Positions 24,185 to 32,094 of a DNA stretch of 64,000 bases are shown piece by piece. Position numbers and translations under genes: made by a program. This DNA comes from Bacteroidales bacterium. GTDB taxonomy: Bacteria > Bacteroidota > Bacteroidia > Bacteroidales > UBA3824. A model generated the notes under the pieces. The model saw nothing but the letters and a program-made list of their open reading frames with translations. It made no database searches and was not told where the DNA came from. The stretch covers positions 62,001-126,000 of the forward strand of contig JAFXUC010000024.1 of the NCBI GenBank assembly GCA_017535325.1, given 5' to 3'. How positions within the stretch are numbered: position 1 is the first letter of the stretch; the number at the start of each line of letters is the position of its first letter.

Positions 24185-25147
24185 ATGAGCAACAAACCAA
24201 GACTCGGATTGGGACGCGGGTTAAATTCCCTTTTGGCGGACAATTCGACGTTTAATCCCGACCCCGAAGCGGTTGTAAACACCGGCGAAATTGCGGCGGT
24301 AGACATCACTCTTATCGTTCCGAATCCCACTCAGCCGAGAACGGATTTTGACGAGGAAAAAATCGCCGAATTAAGCGAATCCATCAGGGCTTTGGGTATA
24401 ATTCAGCCGTTAACGCTCAGAAAAGTAGACGGCGGAAAATACGAAATCATTTCGGGCGAAAGGCGTTTCAGAGCCTCAAAACTCGCGGGACTTGAAAAAG
24501 TTCCCGCTTACATCACCGAGGCCGACGACATCAAAATGCTTCAAATGGCTCTTGTGGAGAACATTCAGAGAGAGGATTTGAACTCGATTGAAGTAGCCCT
24601 TACCTACAACCGCCTTATAGAAGAGTGCCATCTTACACAGGACGAACTCAGCACACAACTCGGAAAAGGCCGCACAACGATTACCAACTCGCTCAGGCTC
24701 TTGAAGTTGCCGGACCAGATGCAGGCAGCACTCAGAAACAAAAAAATCACTGTCGGACAAATCCGCCCGTTAATCAGCGTGGAAGATCCGGAGATTCAGT
24801 TGGATTTGTTTCAGAAAGTCCTAAACTACCAACTCTCTGCGCGTCAGGTGGAACAACTCGTAAAAGACCCCGACGGTTTTGTTTTCGAGCATGTTGTTGA
24901 CGAGGAAAACCAGGACGAAAATCCGGAGGAAAATCCTGAAAACCAGGAGAAAAAAGTGATGGTAAAAGTCCAGAGGCCGAAACTTTCGGACGAACAGAAA
25001 CAGATTAAAAAGAATTTTACCCAGAAATTTTCGGTGCCGGTAGACCTCAAAACCGACAGCAAAGGCGGCTGCAAACTGACTTTCAACCTCAAAACAGAAG
25101 AGGAATACGGAAGAATCATAGGACTTTTAAACAATATTCAACTCTAA
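24185..25147 (+). CDS. parB: Chromosome-partitioning protein ParB (Spo0J)
   Basis: ParB is the parS-binding CTPase/DNA clamp of the segregation complex. The N-terminal GRGLNSLLAD is the usual ParA-stimulating peptide. The ParB/Srx core has PNPTQPRTDFDEEKIAELSESIRALGIIQPLTLR and YEIISGERRFRASKLAGL, including the GERRFRA box that binds CTP. A helix-turn-helix (THLTQDELSTQLGKGRTTITNSLRLL region) and a C-terminal dimerisation segment follow, separated by an acidic linker (ENQDENPEENPENQ). Length 320 aa. It lies 40 nt after parA. Confidence 0.95.
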   Translation: MSNKPRLGLGRGLNSLLADNSTFNPDPEAVVNTGEIAAVDITLIVPNPTQPRTDFDEEKIAELSESIRALGIIQPLTLRKVDGGKYEIISGERRFRASKLAGLEKVPAYITEADDIKMLQMALVENIQREDLNSIEVALTYNRLIEECHLTQDELSTQLGKGRTTITNSLRLLKLPDQMQAALRNKKITVGQIRPLISVEDPEIQLDLFQKVLNYQLSARQVEQLVKDPDGFVFEHVVDEENQDENPEENPENQEKKVMVKVQRPKLSDEQKQIKKNFTQKFSVPVDLKTDSKGGCKLTFNLKTEEEYGRIIGLLNNIQL

Positions 25148-25152
25148 AAAAT

Positions 25153-25854
25153 ATGTTTAAGGGAAAATTTTTTCTGTTCTTTTTCTTATTGGCATTTTTG
25201 GGCGCGGAGGTTTGCGCCCAGGATTTGGACAGTCTTGACAAACCCGACTTAAACGACCCCGCCGTACAGCAGGGCTACCGTCCTGGCAGGCAGGACACCT
25301 CACGGGCAAGGTTTTCGACAGGCGGCGACGAAGATTATCAATATGTGGAAGACAGCGAATTTCTAAACGACACCGCTTACGAGCCCCCGAAGAAAAACCC
25401 GAAACTCGCCGGCTGGATGTCGTTTGTTCTGCCCGGCTCGGGACAGTTTTATAACGGTCAGTATTGGAAAATTCCGGTCATTTACGGAGCATTCGGTACA
25501 CTTATTTACGTGTCGGAATTTTACAACGTCAGATACAAACAGTTGAAAAACGACGAAAGATACTTTTTAGCACAGCAACTCAACGACACTACCTACACGG
25601 GCAAAACGTTTTACGGGCTTACAAACGAGGCCGACATCGTAAGATATATGAGAAAATACCGCCGTTACAGGGATTTATGTTATCTTGGCACGTTTTTGGT
25701 TTATATAATGAATATATTTGATGCGGTTGTTGACGCGCATATTTATGATTACAATGTTACGGATGACATAACCCTGAGAGTGGAGCCGTACGCACAACCG
25801 GAGATTTTCGGCTGCAGCTCGTCAATGGGTGCGAGATTTGTCATCAGATTTTAA
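25153..25854 (+). CDS. DUF5683 membrane protein
   Basis: This 233-aa protein has an N-terminal signal sequence (ending EVCAQ), an acidic spacer, then the DUF5683 hallmark NPKLAGWMSFVLPGSGQFYNGQYWKIPVIYGAFGTLIYVSEFYN, which includes a P-G-S-G-Q-F-Y-N turn and a membrane helix. A second hydrophobic stretch lies near YLGTFLVYIMNIFDAVVDAHIYDYNV. The family usually follows parAB in Bacteroidota; its role is not established, and envelope or cell-cycle work is only inferred from location. It starts 5 nt after parB, consistent with co-transcription. Confidence 0.88.
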   Translation: MFKGKFFLFFFLLAFLGAEVCAQDLDSLDKPDLNDPAVQQGYRPGRQDTSRARFSTGGDEDYQYVEDSEFLNDTAYEPPKKNPKLAGWMSFVLPGSGQFYNGQYWKIPVIYGAFGTLIYVSEFYNVRYKQLKNDERYFLAQQLNDTTYTGKTFYGLTNEADIVRYMRKYRRYRDLCYLGTFLVYIMNIFDAVVDAHIYDYNVTDDITLRVEPYAQPEIFGCSSSMGARFVIRF

Positions 25855-25904
25855 AAAAAAATATTTTTGTTAACTACTAAATAAAAAAATTCAAAAAAAT
25901 TATC

Positions 25905-27524
25905 ATGAAAAAGTTCTTTTTTACCGTTATGACCGTTTGCTGCGCCGGCGGTGTTTTTGCGCAAGATTTCAGCGAAAACGACTCATTGTCAGTGGATTCT
26001 TTGGTAACGGGCAGCGTTTCGGAAATCCTGATTGAAGAAAATCAGGTTACAAGCGAAATCGACAGCATGCTTGCGCTTTGGTACATTAAAAACACTATCA
26101 ACTCAGAGGCGATAACACGCGACATGGTGTTGGAGACTCCGGTTTATTTCGGCGATTCGGTTTACGAAAGCGTCTTGAAAAACATTCCCACAACATTTCC
26201 GCTGGTCTACAACCAAAAGGTAAAAGACTGGATTGAAATGTATCTCCGCAGAGGCAAATATTTGATTCCGACGTTTTTAGGCCTCTCGCAGTATTATTTT
26301 CCGAAAATTGAGCAGGTGCTTGACCAATACGGCATTCCTTTGGAACTCAAATACTTAACCATCGTAGAATCGGCATTGAACCCGCTCGCAGTATCAAGAA
26401 CGGGAGCAACTGGTCTCTGGCAGTTTATGTACGGCACGGGCAGAATGTACGGTTTGGAGGTTACGACGCTCGTTGACGACAGAAGAGACCCCGACAAAGA
26501 GACAATTGCCGCCGCACAGTTTTTGAAAGACCTCTATTCGATTTACGGCGACTGGGCACTCGTTATCGCGGCATACAACTGCGGACCGGGCAACGTAAAC
26601 CGCGCTATTAAACGCTCAGGCGGCAAAACCTCGTTCTGGGAGATTTACCAATACCTTCCCAAAGAGACACGCGGCTATGTACCCGCTTTCATCTCCGTCA
26701 ACTACATTATGAACAACTACGAGGCTCACGGTTACAAACCGTTCAACGTCAACATGCCGCAATACTCTGACACTGTGATAATTCACGACAAACTGCATTT
26801 CGGACAGATTTCAGGAATGTTGGGCGTAAGTGTTGACGAACTCAGATCGCTGAATCCCCAATACAAAAAAGACATAATTCCGGGCAACATCAAGCCCATG
26901 AGTCTCAGACTTCCGGGCGATTATGCGGCAAAATTTGCTGAAAACGAACAGGCAGTTTACACATATTTGGATTCGGTATATTTTTCACCGCAAAAAAATC
27001 TTGAAATTGCGCGTCAGTCAGTTCCGACAAATCCGTCAAGTTCAAGATATGCGAACTACACTCCCGAACCTTGCGACAATTCTGTTCCCGCAGGTTCGTC
27101 AAAACTGACTTACACGGTTAAGCAGGGCGACACTTTCGGTTTTATCGCCAACTGGTACGGCGTAAAAGTTGCAAAGTTGAAATGCTGGAACAATATTTCA
27201 CGCGACCGTCTTAACGTAGGACAGAAACTTACGGTCTATGTTCCGACCAAAAAACTCAACGCTTACAAAAACATCGACAATATGACTTTTGACCAGAAAC
27301 AGGCTCAACAGTCAAACCAGATTGTAGCGCAGTCCAATACAAACGGCAAGAAATTAGACGCCGGTTATGAATACTACACAATCCGCAAAGGCGACAACCT
27401 CAACACGATAGCATCGCATTATCCTGGAATTTCAGATCAGGACATCATGAAAATCAACGGTTTTACCGCCTCTGACGTGCGCAAACTTCAAATCGGTCAG
27501 ATTATCAAAATCAGAAAAAAGTAA
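25905..27524 (+). CDS. mltD: Membrane-bound lytic murein transglycosylase D with LysM domains
   Basis: MltD cleaves the glycan strands of peptidoglycan to 1,6-anhydromuropeptides. The 539-aa protein has a signal peptide (ending GVFAQ), an N-terminal region, and an SLT domain (residues ~130-260) with the catalytic Glu in IVESALNPLAVSRTGATGLWQFM and the AAYNCGPGNVNRAI motif. A LysM-like segment follows near residue 290 (IIHDKLHFGQISGMLGVSVDELRSLNP), then two clear LysM domains (YTVKQGDTFGFIANWYGV and YYTIRKGDNLNTIASHYPG). LysM domains hold it on the sugar backbone. It belongs to the conserved parAB-DUF5683-mltD group. Confidence 0.92.
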   Translation: MKKFFFTVMTVCCAGGVFAQDFSENDSLSVDSLVTGSVSEILIEENQVTSEIDSMLALWYIKNTINSEAITRDMVLETPVYFGDSVYESVLKNIPTTFPLVYNQKVKDWIEMYLRRGKYLIPTFLGLSQYYFPKIEQVLDQYGIPLELKYLTIVESALNPLAVSRTGATGLWQFMYGTGRMYGLEVTTLVDDRRDPDKETIAAAQFLKDLYSIYGDWALVIAAYNCGPGNVNRAIKRSGGKTSFWEIYQYLPKETRGYVPAFISVNYIMNNYEAHGYKPFNVNMPQYSDTVIIHDKLHFGQISGMLGVSVDELRSLNPQYKKDIIPGNIKPMSLRLPGDYAAKFAENEQAVYTYLDSVYFSPQKNLEIARQSVPTNPSSSRYANYTPEPCDNSVPAGSSKLTYTVKQGDTFGFIANWYGVKVAKLKCWNNISRDRLNVGQKLTVYVPTKKLNAYKNIDNMTFDQKQAQQSNQIVAQSNTNGKKLDAGYEYYTIRKGDNLNTIASHYPGISDQDIMKINGFTASDVRKLQIGQIIKIRKK

Positions 27525-27553
27525 TTTTTCCATAATAAACACGTAAAAAAAGA

Positions 27554-27588
27554 AACGCGAAAGATATAAAAAGTCTTTCGCGTTTTTT
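27554..27588. terminator. Bidirectional terminator between mltD and msrA
   Basis: AACGCGAAAGA (27554-27564) and TCTTTCGCGTT (27574-27584) form a perfect 11-bp stem with T-runs on both strands, placed between two converging genes. Confidence 0.85.
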
Positions 27589-27596
27589 GTTTATGC

Positions 27597-28109
27597 TTAT
27601 TTTCTTGCCTTCGCTTTTTTTGCAAACTCAAAAAGTTCCAACGGAAGATGGCAGTACCCGTCGGGATTTTTGTCAAGATAATCCTGATGATATTCTTCGG
27701 CAGGATAATAGTTTTTGAGTTTTGAGATTTCCGTAACGATAGGTTTGTCGTAAAACTTCTGAACCTCAGCAAAATAATCTCTGATAATATTTTCGTCGCT
27801 CTCATCAACGAAATAAACGCCGGTGCGGTAACGAGTACCCTCGTCATGTCCCTGACGGTTCAATATAGTCGGATCGATGGCGTGAAAAAACATTTCAAGA
27901 AGGAATCTCAAACCGACAATATTTTCGTCGTAAACTACTTTTACGGTTTCGGCAAAACCTGTTTTGTCGGTGTAAACTTCTTTGTACGTGGGGTTTACAG
28001 TGTTTCCGTTGGCAAATCCGGTTTCAGTTTCTTTTACGCCTTCCACCTGCTTGAAAAAATGCTCCGTGCCCCAAAAGCATCCGCCAGCAAAATATATTTC
28101 TTTCATCAT
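27597..28109 (-). CDS. msrA: Peptide methionine (S)-S-oxide reductase MsrA
   Basis: MsrA reduces the S-epimer of methionine sulfoxide in proteins. The 170-aa length and motifs are standard: AGGCFWGTEHFF with the catalytic cysteine and adjacent Phe/Trp/Glu residues, TGFANG (usually TGYAGG), YHQDYLDKNPDGYCH near the end, and FFHAIDPTILNRQGHDEGTRYRTGVYF. No resolving-cysteine tail or fused MsrB is seen. It is likely cytoplasmic because there is no signal peptide. The promoter box is at 28133-28140. Confidence 0.95.
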   Translation of the reverse strand: MMKEIYFAGGCFWGTEHFFKQVEGVKETETGFANGNTVNPTYKEVYTDKTGFAETVKVVYDENIVGLRFLLEMFFHAIDPTILNRQGHDEGTRYRTGVYFVDESDENIIRDYFAEVQKFYDKPIVTEISKLKNYYPAEEYHQDYLDKNPDGYCHLPLELFEFAKKAKARK

Positions 28110-28132
28110 TGTTAATTTTTTTATTTTGTCCG

Positions 28133-28140
28133 CAAAAGTA
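28133..28140 (-). promoter_or_regulatory. -7 box of msrA
   Basis: Minus-strand TACTTTTG fits TAnnTTTG, about 24 nt before the start codon. Confidence 0.55.
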
Positions 28141-28195
28141 GAAAATTATAAGCACAAAAAAAAGAAATTTATCTTTTAGTATCTAAATAAAATAC

Positions 28196-28203
28196 TACCT
28201 TTG
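28196..28203 (+). promoter_or_regulatory. -7 box of the GNAT gene
   Basis: TACCTTTG fits TAnnTTTG, 19 nt before the start codon; TTT rather than TTG is at the expected -33 spacing. Confidence 0.55.
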
Positions 28204-28222
28204 CCGCAAAAACTCTTTAACC

Positions 28223-28768
28223 ATGCACTACAACAAAACCATAACACTAAAAAATTCCACCCTCTGCACCCTTCGCAATGCTGATGAATGCGACGGTGCA
28301 GCGGTGCTTGACGTGTTTTTGTTGACACACCGTCAGACGGATTTTTTGTTATCATACGCAGACGAAAACACTTTTACCGCCGAGGACGAAAGTCGTTATC
28401 TTAAAGCGAAAACCGAAAGCCCCGATGAAATAGAAATCCTTGCTGAAATCAACGGAAAAGTCATCGGTACGGCAGGATTTGAAAAAATCGGCGGACATTG
28501 CAAAGTAAAACACCGTGCTGATTTCGGTATCGGCATCAACGAAGAATATTGGGGCTTGGGTGTCGGCTCGGCACTCACCGCCGCCTGCATCGAATGTGCA
28601 AAAAAAGCCGGTTACAAGCAGTTGGAACTTCAATGCGTCGCCGAAAATAAAAAGGCGTTAAACCTTTATAAAAAATTCGGTTTCGTGGAGTTCGGCAGGA
28701 ATCCGTTGGGCTTTAATTCAAGAAATTCCGGTTTTCAGGAATTGGTGTATATGAGGAAAGAATTGTGA
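28223..28768 (+). CDS. GNAT family N-acetyltransferase
   Basis: This 181-aa protein has the GNAT acetyltransferase fold. The acetyl-CoA loop motif is in GINEEYWGLGVGSALTAACIECAKKAG (Q/R-x-x-G-x-G/A type, here WGLGVGSAL), preceded by a beta-bulge strand (RADFGIGI) and followed by LELQCVAENKKALNLYKKFGFVEFGR, which is typical of RimJ/RimL- and ribosomal-like acetyltransferases. It transfers an acetyl group from acetyl-CoA to an unknown amine. It is cytoplasmic and apparently a single-gene unit. Confidence 0.88.
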   Translation: MHYNKTITLKNSTLCTLRNADECDGAAVLDVFLLTHRQTDFLLSYADENTFTAEDESRYLKAKTESPDEIEILAEINGKVIGTAGFEKIGGHCKVKHRADFGIGINEEYWGLGVGSALTAACIECAKKAGYKQLELQCVAENKKALNLYKKFGFVEFGRNPLGFNSRNSGFQELVYMRKEL

Positions 28769-28802
28769 AGAAAATCTATTTTGATATTTGATAAATATCA
28801 GT

Positions 28803-28810
28803 TATCTTTG
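28803..28810 (+). promoter_or_regulatory. -7 box upstream of the Rpn remnant and defence operon
   Basis: TATCTTTG fits TAnnTTTG. It is the nearest promoter candidate for both the remnant and the three genes at 29094-35280. Confidence 0.55.
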
Positions 28811-28821
28811 CCAAAAACTAA

Positions 28822-29079
28822 AAAGTTTACGAAGATGAGCAACTGCGCGGCGACCTCGACTTGGAGCAATACGTTTGGAACAACCAACTGAAAATGGAAC
28901 GCCGCACACAAGAACTGCAAGGTCGCATCGACGAAATGGGTGCGCAATTATCGCAACAGAAGGCGCAAATCGCCGCCGCTATCAAAGCACTTTCCGCGAC
29001 AAATACGGCGGCTCAAATTGCTCAAATTTTGAATATCAGTCAACAGCAAGTTGAAGAGATTTTGAACTTAGAGGCTTAA
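28822..29079 (+). pseudogene. C-terminal remnant of an Rpn-type nuclease gene
   Basis: From 28822 an open frame encodes EDEQLRGDLDLEQYVWNN, a coiled, Q-rich stretch and a final small helical domain (TAAQIAQILNISQQQVEEIL), the usual end of Rpn-type proteins. The N-terminal nuclease domain with its D and E-x-Q residues is absent. An ATG at 28832 is out of frame and stops after 18 codons, so the 5' end and 3' end appear joined by an internal deletion. In-frame starts are TTG 28861 (72 aa) or ATG 28894 (61 aa). It could be dead, or express a C-terminal fragment only. Confidence 0.7.
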
Positions 29080-29093
29080 AATAACGTAAGACA

Positions 29094-30299
29094 ATGGAAA
29101 TCGGTTGGATAGATTTTTCGGACACGGACAGAAAGAAGGCTTTGAATGTTATCGCTTTGCTCAATGATGAGGGCGCGGTAGATGAAATAGGAATCGGTAT
29201 CGTCAGAGATGCTTTTGCCGATAGATTTTTCCCGGGAACATCAACAATTCAAACTCGTGCGAAATATTTTTTCATCGTGCCGTATGCTATCAAAAAAGCG
29301 TTGCAAATAAAATCGTTGGAAAACTACAAGTTGGTTTTAAGCGAAATAGAAAACAACATCGAAAAGGATTGTGCAAAAAAACTAAAAAAATCCACAAATG
29401 AACGGGAAGGTGTTATAGGTGCAAGGTCTTTGCCGAAATCGTGGGTTTCAAGAAAACCGTCCTCTATCTATTGGAACGGTCTCAAAACCTTTGGAATCTT
29501 CACAAAACTGCACCTTTCGCTTGCGGAATATATTCATTTGGAATTGGAAAACCGTAAAAAGTTTGCCAACCAAAATACCAAATCAAAAAACAAAACGGAC
29601 AACGATGCAAGCGATTTTGATGACGATGATGCCGGAAAAGAACGTTCAGCCACTTTTTGGAATCTGCCCGAATACGATGAACAAAATTGGATGAAAGAAC
29701 TTAAAATCAATTTGACAAAAGCCGAAGCCGGACATTTGCGGAAAATGATTTCCGAAAACTTGCAAGGCTCTTTGTTTAAGTTTTTGCTTGACAACAACAT
29801 AAAACTTAAAGAAAATGCTCCTTTTGAAAGTGTTTTCGAACAGATTTTTGATAAACTTTCACCTGAAAATCAAGAACTTGTACGTTTAGCAAATCTGTTC
29901 AATATTCTTGTCTGTCTGTGCAGAACACGCTACAACATTATACTTTTAGGCGAAAATTCATTCGGTTTGAAAGATAAGTGGGATGGTTATTTCCAACGTG
30001 TTCAAGAATTGGAAAATCTTGACATTGAGCATCTTTTCAAAACACTAAAATTGCCTGTGACGGGAACGACAGTATTTTTGAATAATGCAAAAAGGCTGCT
30101 TTTAGAGAACGACATTCAGGATTTGGACTATGAAATAATAAAGCGGGAGAGGAATCTTAAAGGCGAAAAACGGGCAAAACTGCTCAATAAAAACTCTTAT
30201 ACAGAGCCGGTTGCACAATATGAATTAGATTACCGTCTAAAAACTGCAATCAAAATTTTAAACGATATTTATCAAGGGGAGGAACAAGAAAATGTTTAA
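29094..30299 (+). CDS. DUF6361 family protein of a putative defence operon
   Basis: This 401-aa protein starts IGWIDFSDTDRKKALNVIALL and continues VDEIGIGIVRDAFADRFFPGTSTIQTRAKYFFIVPY, which I recognise as the N-terminal signature of DUF6361. There is no signal peptide or obvious catalytic motif; a lysine/aspartate-rich linker (KSKNKTDNDASDFDDDDAGKE) interrupts the middle. DUF6361 genes tend to occur beside PLD-nuclease and helicase genes, as here, so a role in anti-phage or plasmid defence is inferred. It overlaps the next gene by 8 nt. The base composition is clearly more AT-rich than the surrounding housekeeping genes. Confidence 0.75.
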   Translation: MEIGWIDFSDTDRKKALNVIALLNDEGAVDEIGIGIVRDAFADRFFPGTSTIQTRAKYFFIVPYAIKKALQIKSLENYKLVLSEIENNIEKDCAKKLKKSTNEREGVIGARSLPKSWVSRKPSSIYWNGLKTFGIFTKLHLSLAEYIHLELENRKKFANQNTKSKNKTDNDASDFDDDDAGKERSATFWNLPEYDEQNWMKELKINLTKAEAGHLRKMISENLQGSLFKFLLDNNIKLKENAPFESVFEQIFDKLSPENQELVRLANLFNILVCLCRTRYNIILLGENSFGLKDKWDGYFQRVQELENLDIEHLFKTLKLPVTGTTVFLNNAKRLLLENDIQDLDYEIIKRERNLKGEKRAKLLNKNSYTEPVAQYELDYRLKTAIKILNDIYQGEEQENV

Positions 30300-32091
30300 T
30301 CCGAAATCAAGCAAAGACCGTCAGAATTACGGCGACATAATTGCACCTGAACCCGAATATGTTTTGGTAAACGCAGTAACTACCACATATTCTTTGGATT
30401 TGGAGACATTGACATCTTGCACTCTGTCGTTATCGTTAGGCGAGGCAACCGACAGTCAACTTGTCAGAAATCCGATAAATCTTCTTTATGCCATACATAG
30501 GGCGGCAGGCAGAATTATTGTTTTCTGCGAGTCATCACAGATAAAACTTCCGAAAAAGAAATCAAAACTTTCGGGGCTTTTGGAAAATTCAATAGTTCCC
30601 GTTTCACTGCCTGAAACTAAAAACGGTTTTCCGTCGTTTCATCCTAAAACGTGGATTTTGAAATATGAAAATATTGAAACAAAAGAAGTTAAGTTTCGAT
30701 TCATAGTTCTTAGCCGAAACCTTACTTTCGATAGAAGTTGGGACGTTTCAGTGTGTTTGGACGGAAAAATATCCGAAGACGAAGACCCAAAAACACGTCC
30801 GCTTATAGATTTTTTGTCGTTTTTGAAACAGCAAATTAATGAAAACGGCAGCGCAAAATCAGAAATAATTGGCGGCTTTATAAATGAGTTAAAAAAAGTA
30901 AGTTTTTCGACAGAAGATACTGATTTTACAGATTTTGAAATTTTGCCGCTCGGAATTGGCACTGCTGACATAAAAAACGACCATTTGTTTGCCGGAAAAT
31001 TTAAGGATTTAGCGGTAATGTCGCCGTTTGTTTCAAAATCCGTTATCAACAAGTTTATTTCGCTGAGACAAACATATTCCACTTTAACGTTGATAACAAG
31101 AAAAGAGGAACTTGAAAAAATAAAATCATTGGAATATTGGCGTTTGAATGCTTATTGTCTTAAAGATGAAATAGTTAACGGAGAAAATTTTCTCCCTGAT
31201 TATGAAAATTCTGAAGAAATTGACAACATTCCGCCCTCTGACATTCATGCAAAAATTTATGTAAAAACTACAACAAAAGATAAGACTTATGTTTATTTAG
31301 GCTCTATGAATGCCTCGCAAAACGGTGTAGACCGCAATGTAGAAATGCTTTTGAAATTAAGGAACGATAACTTTACGCCGTCGGCTTTTATTGAAGATTT
31401 AGGTTTGAACGAAGAAAACTCCCTATTTGAAAAAATGGCTTTGTATAACATAAAAACAGAAAAAGAAGAAGTTAAAGATGATAATGAAACTGTTTTAAAA
31501 CAAATTTTACGGCTTCCAATTTCCGCCGAAATTCATCAGGCAAACGGTTGTTACAATGCCGTGTTACGTTTCAAGGATTTTGTTACAACCAATTATGCTG
31601 TAAAAATAGCACCGTTTATGCTCGAAAATTTCAAAAAAGATTTATCGGAAACTATTGTTTTTGACGGATTAAAATTAGAGCAACTTTCGCAGTTATATAT
31701 AATTGAAATTGGTGATTTACAACGTGTTATTATGATTCCAACATTAGGAATGCCCGATGACAGGGAAAAAATGATTATCAAATCTGTGATTTCCAACCGT
31801 CGGAAACTTTCCGAATACATTGCTTTCATTTTAGGTGATGATAAACTACAAACTTTCGCCGAAAACGAAGAAGATATGGAAATGTTGGAAACGGAATTTT
31901 CAGACAATATTTCTTCTAAAAATCAAAATATAATGTTTCCCGTTTACGAAAAAATGTTGAAAGCCGCATATACAAATCCTGAAAGGCTTAAAGAAATTGA
32001 TGACATTATCAAACTGATTGATGACGAAGAAATTATAAATCAAGAGTTTAAAGATATGTATACGACATTTAAATCAACTTTAAAATTTTGA
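30292..32091 (+). CDS. Phospholipase D-like nuclease of a putative defence operon
   Basis: This 599-aa protein carries two HKD-like motifs of the PLD superfamily: FHPKTW near residue 115, followed by SRNLTFDRSWD, and IHAKIYVK near residue 318, followed by the G-S-x-N element GSMNASQNGVDRN. PLD-type nucleases cleave nucleic acid through a covalent phosphohistidine intermediate. There is no secretion signal, so it should be cytoplasmic. The C-terminal third has no recognised domain. It overlaps the DUF6361 gene and ends 3 nt before the helicase gene. A PLD nuclease with a helicase resembles known defence systems such as DISARM (drmC) or Mokosh, but the full gene set differs. Confidence 0.8.
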   Translation: MFNPKSSKDRQNYGDIIAPEPEYVLVNAVTTTYSLDLETLTSCTLSLSLGEATDSQLVRNPINLLYAIHRAAGRIIVFCESSQIKLPKKKSKLSGLLENSIVPVSLPETKNGFPSFHPKTWILKYENIETKEVKFRFIVLSRNLTFDRSWDVSVCLDGKISEDEDPKTRPLIDFLSFLKQQINENGSAKSEIIGGFINELKKVSFSTEDTDFTDFEILPLGIGTADIKNDHLFAGKFKDLAVMSPFVSKSVINKFISLRQTYSTLTLITRKEELEKIKSLEYWRLNAYCLKDEIVNGENFLPDYENSEEIDNIPPSDIHAKIYVKTTTKDKTYVYLGSMNASQNGVDRNVEMLLKLRNDNFTPSAFIEDLGLNEENSLFEKMALYNIKTEKEEVKDDNETVLKQILRLPISAEIHQANGCYNAVLRFKDFVTTNYAVKIAPFMLENFKKDLSETIVFDGLKLEQLSQLYIIEIGDLQRVIMIPTLGMPDDREKMIIKSVISNRRKLSEYIAFILGDDKLQTFAENEEDMEMLETEFSDNISSKNQNIMFPVYEKMLKAAYTNPERLKEIDDIIKLIDDEEIINQEFKDMYTTFKSTLKF

Positions 32092-32094
32092 GAA

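Noticed and set aside
23374-25147. parS site near parAB
   Set aside because: I looked for GTTTCACGTGAAAC-like palindromes around parA and parB and found none; parS is probably nearer the origin.
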